Shown: positions 7,224 to 12,263 of the stretch, piece by piece
Position numbering within the stretch: position 1 is the first letter of the stretch
Layout of the letters: the number at the start of each line of letters is the position of its first letter
Virus record (IMG/VR): IMGVR_UViG_3300025652_000368
Coordinates: 1-28,797 of that record
Reading direction: 5' to 3' (one strand)
Length of the DNA: 28,797 bases
Origin: a virus
Notes under the pieces: generated by a model
What the model saw: the letters and a program-made list of their open reading frames with translations, nothing else
Told to the model about the DNA's origin: nothing
Databases searched by the model: none
Translations under genes and position numbers: made by a program

Positions 7224-7369
7224 ATTTTCAAATTGAAAACATGGAAAGCTTTTTAAAGTGGGTAAAAACGTGCCCCTACACTTACAGCATCAGTTCGATG
7301 CAAGGGGGATTTGTTCATTTAAAAGTTTTTATTCCAGTGGATAAAAAAGTTGAGGCTTCCGATGATTGA
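7220..7369 (+). CDS. Small hypothetical protein, 49 aa
   Basis: MNFQIENMESFLKWVKTCPY... overlaps the upstream stop (ATGA) and the downstream start. AAAGGAGATT lies before the ATG. It has a predicted helix then a strand-rich second half (SISSMQGGFVHLKVFIPV). No family recognised. Confidence 0.55.
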   Translation: MNFQIENMESFLKWVKTCPYTYSISSMQGGFVHLKVFIPVDKKVEASDD

Positions 7370-7451
7370 TTGGCAGGATTGGATCATTGCCACCTTAATT
7401 ATAGTTGGTGTTTATGGTTGGCTAATTGGAGCGGTGCTGCAATGGTGGTAG
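7362..7451 (+). CDS. Tiny single-pass membrane protein, 29 aa
   Basis: MIDWQDWIIATLIIVGVYGW then LIGAVLQWW: almost the whole peptide is one transmembrane helix flanked by Trp. It overlaps the previous gene by eight bases. GAGG lies six bases before the ATG. It is the last gene of the operon, before a strong terminator. It may be a small membrane effector; position and hydrophobicity are the only evidence. Confidence 0.5.
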   Translation: MIDWQDWIIATLIIVGVYGWLIGAVLQWW

Positions 7452-7479
7452 ACCCCGACATAACCCGAATAATATGAAG

Positions 7480-7510
7480 CCCCCGCAAAATTCAAGCGGG
7501 GGTTTTTTTT
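7480..7510 (+). terminator. Terminator of first early operon
   Basis: CCCCCGC (7480-7486) pairs with GCGGGGG (7496-7502), followed by eight T. Confidence 0.95.
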
Positions 7511-7523
7511 GTCCCAAGCGTAT

Positions 7524-7553
7524 AACCCGAACAATTTATCGGGTTGTTTTTTT
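7524..7553 (+). terminator. Second terminator built from a CCCGAACAATT element
   Basis: AACCCGA (7524-7530) pairs with TCGGGTT (7539-7545) across ACAATTTA, then G and seven T. Here the dispersed element acts as a terminator stem. Confidence 0.8.
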
Positions 7554-7654
7554 GTCCCCGCTGCTGACTTTTTTCTTGCATTGGTATTTTTCCCATGTTA
7601 TACCATTCCTTGCAGGGACGCATTGGTCTGCCTTTCTGCCTCACTAACTAGACG

Positions 7655-7688
7655 CCCCTCAGTTCCTCCGTTCTGAGGGGTTTTTTTT
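7655..7688 (+). terminator. Third terminator before the second early operon
   Basis: CCCCTCAG (7655-7662) pairs with CTGAGGGG (7673-7680), followed by eight T. Three terminators in about 210 bases insulate the two early operons. The sequence between them has no gene; TGGTAT/ATACCA inverted arms lie near 7584-7607. Confidence 0.95.
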
Positions 7689-7714
7689 ATTCATAAATTT
7701 TTTTATTTTTTTTC

Positions 7715-7761
7715 TTGACACTCATAATAAACTATTTTATGTATGGGATATCTAGTATAAT
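7715..7761 (+). promoter_or_regulatory. Promoter of the TIGR-Tas operon
   Basis: TTGACA (7715-7720), 17 bases, TATGTA (7738-7743), then TGGGATA (7744-7750). A second -10-like TATAAT lies at 7756-7761, so two overlapping promoters are possible; TGGGATA would sit in the spacer of the second. Confidence 0.65.
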
Positions 7762-7777
7762 GAAAGGAAGTAAAATC

Positions 7778-8215
7778 ATGGGTTTAGATATGTATTTAAG
7801 AGGCGACAAGTATATCAGTCAGTGGGATCATTCACAGCAAAAGCCCGAAGGTGGATCACTGGAAGTGAAGCGCCCTGTTGTTGATGGGTTCGATGTAGAG
7901 ACATATGTTCTTGATATGGGCACATGGCGCAAGTTCGCACCGTTGCACGTTTACATTGTAAATGAGTTCGCTGATGGTGTTGATGAATGCCAAAGGATTG
8001 ATCTTGAGGCTGAACAGTTACGCAAGATTGCCAATGCACTACGCGATAACAAATTGCCTAGCAATGATGATTGTTATGGTTGTTTCTTTGGTAGCCCAGA
8101 GATGTGGGATGAAGACCGATCCGAAGGCAAAGAGCATGCCAAAGTATTTGATGCTGCTGCTGAGTGGGTGGAGTCCACCTCTTGGGCTAGTGTTACCTAT
8201 CAGGCAAGTTGGTAG
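7778..8215 (+). CDS. MGLDMYL-type phage protein
   Basis: The 145-residue product starts MGLDMYLRGDKYISQWDHSQ. MGLDMYL openings followed by a TWRKF segment and a VDECQ segment recur in phage proteins of unknown function. Cys residues near the middle (CYGCFFGS) could bind metal. The frame is open from 7715, but the first in-frame ATGs overlap the promoter; AAAGGAAG fits ATG 7778. It is the first gene of the operon that carries the guide-RNA array. Confidence 0.75.
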   Translation: MGLDMYLRGDKYISQWDHSQQKPEGGSLEVKRPVVDGFDVETYVLDMGTWRKFAPLHVYIVNEFADGVDECQRIDLEAEQLRKIANALRDNKLPSNDDCYGCFFGSPEMWDEDRSEGKEHAKVFDAAAEWVESTSWASVTYQASW

Positions 8216-8225
8216 GGAGGCTGAC

Positions 8226-8450
8226 ATGATTAATAAAGATTCAATTAAATTTTATAACAAAGCATACAAGCCGTTGAAGGGTGCAAAGATTGTGGATTTC
8301 AACATGGTTAAATGTGACTTTGATCCGTATGTTTATTGGCCCACCTTTACCATGCAAAAGGGAACCGAAAAGTTTAATCTTGTCCTCTCTCAGGATGAAG
8401 AGGGCAATGGCGGTGGCTTTGCTTTTATTGAGGATGTGAAAAATGCATAG
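8226..8450 (+). CDS. Hypothetical protein, 74 aa
   Basis: MINKDSIKFYNKAYKPLKGA... ends GGGFAFIEDVKNA. The frame is open from 7962, but AGGGAGG directly precedes ATG 8226, and the upstream part overlaps the MGLDMYL gene. Its end overlaps the next start by eight bases. Looks like a small mixed alpha/beta phage protein; function unknown. Confidence 0.7.
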   Translation: MINKDSIKFYNKAYKPLKGAKIVDFNMVKCDFDPYVYWPTFTMQKGTEKFNLVLSQDEEGNGGGFAFIEDVKNA

Positions 8451-8808
8451 CGTTGACCCGATGGAAATTATGTTAAGCGATGTCTTTGACAAAGTGTTTT
8501 ATAACAAAGAGCAAGAACAAAGCCGCAAGGTTTGCGAAGAATGCGATGGATGGGGGGCAATTGAGGTTGATGCCCCCCGACCTCACGGCTTTAATCGTGA
8601 CGTTGGTTACATGGACGTTGATAAAATCGAATGCCCCGAATGCGATGGCACAGGGGAACTGGAGAGCGAACAATGCAATTGCACTGAAGCAGAGGAACCA
8701 CACGATCATTGTGTTGGTTGTGACTGTATTCTGCGTTGGGATGAAAGTGAGAACTATTGCCAGTGGTGCGAAGAACGCATGGAAAAGGAAGCTAAAAATG
8801 TTTCATAA
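8443..8808 (+). CDS. Cys-rich zinc-finger protein, DnaJ-like CxxCxG repeats
   Basis: The 121-residue protein has CEECDGWG near residue 31, CPECDGTG near 66, then CNC, CVGCDC and CQWCEER in the last 45 residues. The first two are CxxCxGxG half-fingers like those of DnaJ zinc domains; the others may form a second zinc site. The outer parts are acidic. I infer zinc binding and probably a protein- or nucleic-acid-binding role. It starts inside the previous gene and overlaps the next. Confidence 0.7.
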   Translation: MHSVDPMEIMLSDVFDKVFYNKEQEQSRKVCEECDGWGAIEVDAPRPHGFNRDVGYMDVDKIECPECDGTGELESEQCNCTEAEEPHDHCVGCDCILRWDESENYCQWCEERMEKEAKNVS

Positions 8809-9040
8809 GATGGTAACGAAGCTTTGGCAGGGTGATAAAGTATCTGTCAGGGATTACGAAGTAAAGAAGGCCATTGATCTTGGTGGCCTTCATTTAACCT
8901 ATGACAATCAAATTATGACTTTAACGCCCGATGATCTGATGAAGTTGAAGCCAGAGGATAAGGTTTATTCATCCCGAACAGGCGGTCAAAATTATAGTTT
9001 AGTTGATATTTTATTTAAACCATATGAGGAGACAGAATAA
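8798..9040 (+). CDS. Hypothetical protein, 80 aa
   Basis: MFHKMVTKLWQGDKVSVRDY... includes LHLTYDNQIMTLTPDDLMKL. It looks like a small beta-rich domain. ATG 8798 is preferred over the longer open frame from 8480 because the latter overlaps the zinc-finger gene throughout. AAAAGGAAGCT precedes the start. Its stop overlaps the next start (TAATG). Confidence 0.65.
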   Translation: MFHKMVTKLWQGDKVSVRDYEVKKAIDLGGLHLTYDNQIMTLTPDDLMKLKPEDKVYSSRTGGQNYSLVDILFKPYEETE

Positions 9041-9579
9041 TGACTTATCAGAGTAGAAACCCCATTGTTTTAGAGGCCATTGAAAAGGCTTGGGAAAATT
9101 CAAAGACGCAAAAGGAAGCGGCTGAAAAGTATCTTAATATGTTGCGCAATGATAAAGATTTGCGTGATGCGGCTACTGCACGTTATTTGCAGCGCATTGC
9201 GTCTGAAGATGTAAGCGCCAGATCAAGAACAAACCGAATTAGTTTTAGGCGTCAGGCTGAAAAGATTTCAAAGCAGGTTTTGTTAAAGAAGGGCGAACAT
9301 TCCACCCCGAATGTGTCTTTGAAAAATACGGCTGTTAATTATGCCAAGAATATCTTTGATTATTTTGCATTGCCCGATTTGGGCATTGCTCTTGGTGATG
9401 CAACCAAAAGCGATTTAGAGCATGTTGTTAAGCTAGAGCATGGCAAGATGAGTACGCATAAACGTAATCATAAGTTTTTATCTGCGATCTTAGATAAAAC
9501 ACCCGAAGGTAAAATTGTTCGGGATGTTTGGAAGATTGAAGATGTAGAGGCCATCTATACAGATGTGATGGTGTCGTAA
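9040..9579 (+). CDS. Unknown protein immediately upstream of the TIGR array
   Basis: A 179-residue basic, helical protein. The first ~60 residues (AIEKAWENSKTQKEAAEKYL) look like a helical regulator-like segment, followed by a basic linker (RSRTNRISFRRQAEKISKQ). The second half (IFDYFALPDLGIALGDATKS, then VVKLEHGKMSTHKRNHKFL) forms a separate domain. I do not recognise a family. It ends nine bases before the first array stem, so read-through would carry transcription into the array. Its basic character and position make it a candidate RNA-binding or array-associated factor, which is only inference. Confidence 0.7.
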   Translation: MTYQSRNPIVLEAIEKAWENSKTQKEAAEKYLNMLRNDKDLRDAATARYLQRIASEDVSARSRTNRISFRRQAEKISKQVLLKKGEHSTPNVSLKNTAVNYAKNIFDYFALPDLGIALGDATKSDLEHVVKLEHGKMSTHKRNHKFLSAILDKTPEGKIVRDVWKIEDVEAIYTDVMVS

Positions 9580-9587
9580 TGTTATAC

Positions 9588-10248
9588 GGGAGCCAACAAG
9601 ACTGCACAGCAATGTCACCTTGTGACCGCTCCCAAGGGAAGGGTCAGTTCTACCTCGCAGTAGTGCCAAAAACAATACACCCTTCCCGATTAGTTTACGG
9701 GAGCCAATCGTCGTACGCAGCAATGCCAATGCGCTTTCGCTCCCAAGGGAAGGGTCACGGCTTTATCGCAGAGATGCCACGTAACAAACACCCTTCCCGA
9801 CCAGTTTTAGAGAGCCAAGGATCAGTCGCAGAAATGCCAATGCGCGGTCTCTCTCAAGGGAAGGGTCATCATGGCCCCGCAGAAATGCCATTCATGGTTC
9901 ACCCTTCCCAACCAGTTTATGGGAGCCGCTATAGGTACGCATCAATGCCACATTTGAGTCGCTCCCACCAGTTTATGGGAGGGTCAGAAGTGACCCACAG
10001 CAATGTCACGGGGATTGCACCCTCCCACCAGTTAGGAAAGGACATAATTTGTACGCTCATCAAGCCGCTACTGTTTCTTCCTTTCCTGTTAATTTATGGG
10101 AGCCACCCCCTCTGCGCAGAAATACCAACTGTACCCCGCTCCCACCAGATTTGGGCCACTTCTAAGACTCCGCAAGGACAAAGACAGCTCGCCCAATATA
10201 ACCAGAGGCCATCGACAACGCGCAGCAATGCCACAACGTAGTCGCCTC
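9588..10248 (+). repeat. TIGR-like array: 12 dual-spacer stem-loop units
   Basis: Twelve units lie at 9588-9633, 9636-9687, 9699-9744, 9747-9798, 9810-9855, 9858-9909, 9921-9966, 9977-10026, 10034-10087, 10098-10143, 10151-10196 and 10205-10248. Each is outer stem, CA (CG in unit 7), 9 unique bases, C, a 3-bp hairpin, CA (CG in unit 9), 9 unique bases, C, closing stem. Loops are mostly GNRA (GCAA, GAAA, GAGA). Stems covary: GGGAGC/GCTCCC, GGGAAGGGT/ACCCTTCCC, GGGAGGGT/ACCCTCCC, AGGAAAGGA/TCCTTTCCT, TTGGGC/GCCCAA, GAGGC/GCCTC. Hairpin stems change as GCA/TGC, ACA/TGT, GCT/AGC, TCC/GGA. The 34 bases between outer stems are close to the 36-nt tigRNAs I recall for TIGR-Tas. Units 1-7 follow an exact 111-base two-unit period. 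A ~220-codon open frame across the array is an artefact. Confidence 0.93.
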
Positions 10249-10268
10249 GCAACTAGGAAAGAAGTAAA

Positions 10269-10976
10269 ATGGACACAAGATATGAAGACCCGACTATCGC
10301 AATGATTTATCGAACATGGCGCAACCGTCAAAATATGGTTCGCGCTGAAGGTAAATTAGTATTGCAAATTAAAGCTATCTGTAGAGGTTTTGCAGATGGT
10401 GAGATTAAAGAAGCAAACAAATTATTTACTGCTTTGAAAAAAGGAGAGGGTTCACTTGAACTCATGGCTGCAACAAAACCATTGTTTGATGCCAGAGAGC
10501 CTTTGTTAAAAAGTAGAGCAAGCTTTGAAAAGTGGTTATCTGATTTGGCAAAAGAATTACCTGTTGCAACTTTTGTGGACAAAGTAAAAGGCTTTGGTCA
10601 CTTGGGCTTGGCAGGTATTGTTGGAGAAGTTGGCGACTTTATGGCTTACGAGAAAGAACTGGACGGTATTTACAAACGTGCAGGACTTGCCGTGATTGAT
10701 GGAGAACGTCAACGTAAGCACAGCAATGCTGAAATGGCATTGGTTCACGGCTATAACCCTTCAAGGCATGCGGTCTTCTGGACGATTGGCGACAGTCTTC
10801 TCAAGGCTCAAGGCAAAGAAGAGAACGCAGGGCCATACAGAATGGTATACGATAAGCGTAAGATCATGGAGCGTGAGAGAGTTGAAACAGACGGTCATGC
10901 GCATAACAGAGCTTTACGCTATATGACAAAGCGTTTGGTTAAAGATTTATACAAAGAATGGAAGGAGGTAGCATAA
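10269..10976 (+). CDS. tasA: Tas effector (TasA-like, Nop/IS110-C-terminal-like domain, no nuclease)
   Basis: The 235-residue protein has a helical N-terminal half (1-100), likely a coiled coil like that of Nop5. Then come an HhH-like segment, VKGFGHLGLAGIVGEVGDF (106-124), LDGIYKRAGL (131-140), GYNPSRHAVFWTIGDSLLKA (161-180) and GPYRMVYDKRK (189-199). This order matches the Nop domain of box C/D RNP proteins and the C-terminal half of IS110 transposases, the fold described for Tas proteins that bind tigRNAs. No RuvC (DEDD) or HNH residues are present, so I expect RNA-guided DNA binding without cutting. AGGAAAG precedes the ATG. The start is 20 bases after the last array stem, and the stop overlaps the next ATG (TAATG). 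Family assignment is by motif order and array linkage, not by a search. Confidence 0.85.
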   Translation: MDTRYEDPTIAMIYRTWRNRQNMVRAEGKLVLQIKAICRGFADGEIKEANKLFTALKKGEGSLELMAATKPLFDAREPLLKSRASFEKWLSDLAKELPVATFVDKVKGFGHLGLAGIVGEVGDFMAYEKELDGIYKRAGLAVIDGERQRKHSNAEMALVHGYNPSRHAVFWTIGDSLLKAQGKEENAGPYRMVYDKRKIMERERVETDGHAHNRALRYMTKRLVKDLYKEWKEVA

Positions 10977-11353
10977 TGTCTATTGCAGATGATACGATGT
11001 GTATGCATTACACACTTGAGCGGTTGGGCGGTATTAAGACCGAAACTGACTTACGAGAGTTTATGGAAGAGATCAGGCATAACATTGGCGTGAACGATGA
11101 ATGGCGTGAAGCTAACCCAGATGGCGATATGCCCGATGGTTCGTTTGTTGATGATCCTGATGATTTTGATATGAACTCTGCGCTTGAGAGGGTTAAGCGT
11201 AACTATATTGAGAGAGCTTTAACTAAAACCAAAACGTTATCTGAGGCTGCTGAATTGCTTGGCTTCTCTAATTACCAGACTTTGCAGAACTGGATTGACC
11301 GATTGGAGAAGGCTCAATACGAGGCTGAAGACAAAAGAATGGGAGTGAGTTGA
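10976..11353 (+). CDS. Fis-type HTH protein coupled to tas
   Basis: A 125-residue protein. Residues ~71-116 read SALERVKRNYIERALTKTKT then LSEAAELLGFSNYQTLQNWI, the C-terminal Fis/NtrC-type helix-turn-helix. The N-terminal part is acidic (EANPDGDMPDGSFVDDPDDF). AAGGAGGT lies inside the end of tas, and the ATG overlaps its stop. The frame is open from 10958, but 10976 has the better ribosome site. It may regulate the operon, or assist the effector by DNA binding; coupling to tas is the evidence. Confidence 0.8.
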   Translation: MSIADDTMCMHYTLERLGGIKTETDLREFMEEIRHNIGVNDEWREANPDGDMPDGSFVDDPDDFDMNSALERVKRNYIERALTKTKTLSEAAELLGFSNYQTLQNWIDRLEKAQYEAEDKRMGVS

Positions 11354-11565
11354 TGATTAAATACTTTACGTTTATGGTGCTGACTTATTTCGTGCAAGGC
11401 GAACAAGTTACGCATAACATACTATTTAAAAGCTATGACGATTGTAGTCACAGCAAAGAAGCCATGTACTTTATGATGGAGCATCAACATGACGATGTGC
11501 ATATTTATTGTAAGGGCACAGCGGTTGCTTCTAATGAACTTGTTAAGCCGAAAGCGAGGCCATGA
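11353..11565 (+). CDS. Small hypothetical protein, 70 aa
   Basis: MIKYFTFMVLTYFVQGEQVT has a hydrophobic first 14 residues that could be a signal peptide or membrane anchor. Two Cys (DDCSHS and IYCKG) follow, suggesting an exported disulfide-bonded protein. It shares its A with the upstream TGA (TGATG), and overlaps the next gene by four bases. Function unknown. Confidence 0.65.
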   Translation: MIKYFTFMVLTYFVQGEQVTHNILFKSYDDCSHSKEAMYFMMEHQHDDVHIYCKGTAVASNELVKPKARP

Positions 11566-11720
11566 AAGATAGAACTAACAAAAAGTGGACTGAGGCAGAG
11601 AAGGAGTGGATGGGTTATAAACGTAAATTAGCAAACTTTAAAAAAGAAAGCGTTAGTTTATCCAAACCTCCTTGGGAAAAAGAAGCCGAACAAATTGAAG
11701 AAGATAAAGAAAAAAATTAG
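11562..11720 (+). CDS. Small charged hypothetical protein, 52 aa
   Basis: MKDRTNKKWTEAEKEWMGYK... is almost entirely Lys, Glu and aromatic residues and is probably helical. It starts by ATGA overlap with the previous gene and stops on the edge of the operon terminator. Confidence 0.6.
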   Translation: MKDRTNKKWTEAEKEWMGYKRKLANFKKESVSLSKPPWEKEAEQIEEDKEKN

Positions 11721-11744
11721 CGGGAATAAATCCCGCTTTTTTTT
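11719..11744. terminator. Bidirectional terminator between convergent operons
   Basis: AGCGGGA (11719-11725) pairs with TCCCGCT (11731-11737), followed by a T-run on plus. An A-rich flank at 11709-11716 gives a T-run on minus. It ends the tas operon and probably also the leftward block that ends at 11832. A CCCGAACAA element follows at 11760. Confidence 0.9.
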
Positions 11745-11831
11745 GTCCCCTGGTTGATAACCCGAACAAATGTTTGTATTATTTGCCTGGGGCAAGTTTT
11801 GAGGCGGGTTTCTCTTCTTGTCCCACGACTA

Positions 11832-11987
11832 CTATTTTTGGATTTTTCTTTCTAACATTTCCAACAAAGTTACTATTTCTTCACCCTGCTGTTTTACATT
11901 AAAAAAGCCCATCTGTTCTGTGTGACTAACTAACAAACGGGCTTTTCTTTTAAGCTGATTTAATATCGCTTGTGTTTCTACGTCCAC
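11832..11987 (-). CDS. Small helical hypothetical protein, 51 aa
   Basis: From GTG 11987 the product reads DVETQAILNQLKRKARLLVS then HTEQMGFFNVKQQGEEIVTL, ending ERKIQK; basic and helical. AAGGGAG seven bases upstream favours this GTG over the ATG at 12107, which would run across the DUF3846 gene. It is the last gene of the leftward block. The AAGCCC/GGGCTT arms at 11906-11944 lie inside it. Confidence 0.5.
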   Translation of the reverse strand: MDVETQAILNQLKRKARLLVSHTEQMGFFNVKQQGEEIVTLLEMLERKIQK

Positions 11988-12205
11988 AAAGCATCTCCCT
12001 TGAGGATGATAGCATGCCCGACAATACCTGTCCCGCATAATTCTGTGGCTTCTGCGTTGAACGGCAAGCCCGTAAGTAAACCTTCTTCGTTTACCAAGAT
12101 TTGCCAATCGGGTTCTGATGGAGAATGTACCATCTCCACTAAACCCCCGACAATCTTCTGCGCCTCTTGTAGCGTTGGTTGATTATCTTCAAATACTGTA
12201 ATCAT
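11978..12205 (-). CDS. DUF3846-like protein
   Basis: From ATG 12205 the 75-residue product begins MITVFEDNQPTLQEAQKIVG and continues GLVEMV, NEEGLLTGLPFNAEATEL, and IVGHAIILKGDAL. VGGxVE, NEEGxLxGLPxN and IVGxAxxL are the hallmarks of DUF3846, found in phages and plasmids and of unknown function. AAAAAGGAA precedes this ATG; the upstream start at 12244 lies in the promoter. Confidence 0.75.
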   Translation of the reverse strand: MITVFEDNQPTLQEAQKIVGGLVEMVHSPSEPDWQILVNEEGLLTGLPFNAEATELCGTGIVGHAIILKGDALWT

Positions 12206-12229
12206 AATATTTCCTTTTTCTAAAGTAAT

Positions 12230-12263
12230 TGGGATAAGTAGCACACTATCCCACGCTAGTCAA
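12230..12263 (-). promoter_or_regulatory. Promoter with TGGGATA inverted-repeat operator
   Basis: On the minus strand TTGACT (12263-12258), 17 bases, TACTTA (12240-12235). TGGGATA arms face each other at 12230-12236 and 12247-12253 with 10 bases between. One arm lies in the spacer and the other covers the -10. It would drive the DUF3846 gene and overlaps the end of the primase-helicase gene. Confidence 0.7.

Noticed and set aside
8480-8797. Extended N-terminus of the 8798 gene and of the 8226 gene
   Set aside because: The upstream parts overlap well-supported genes in other frames, and good ribosome sites mark the inner ATGs.
9579-10241. 220-codon open frame across the array on the plus strand
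   Set aside because: It is open because the 111-base block is a multiple of three. Base changes follow stem pairing rather than codons, and the translation is only repeated MPxxxxSQGKG-like phrases.
9588-10248. CRISPR array
   Set aside because: No constant direct repeat with 25-40 nt spacers, and no Cas genes. Variable segments are 9 nt, two per structured unit.
9588-10248. H/ACA-like or self-cleaving ribozyme array
   Set aside because: No H box or ACA spacing, and no CUGAUGA/GAAA hammerhead core, twister or other known ribozyme signature.
9588-10976. IS110-type transposon with bridge RNA
   Set aside because: Internal loops with two guides resemble bridge RNA, but there are twelve units, the protein lacks the DEDD RuvC domain, and no element boundaries or target-site core were seen. 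It remains an evolutionary relative.
11988-12107. Longer form of the 11832 gene starting at ATG 12107
   Set aside because: It would lie across the DUF3846 gene; AAGGGAG and GTG 11987 fit a coupled start better.
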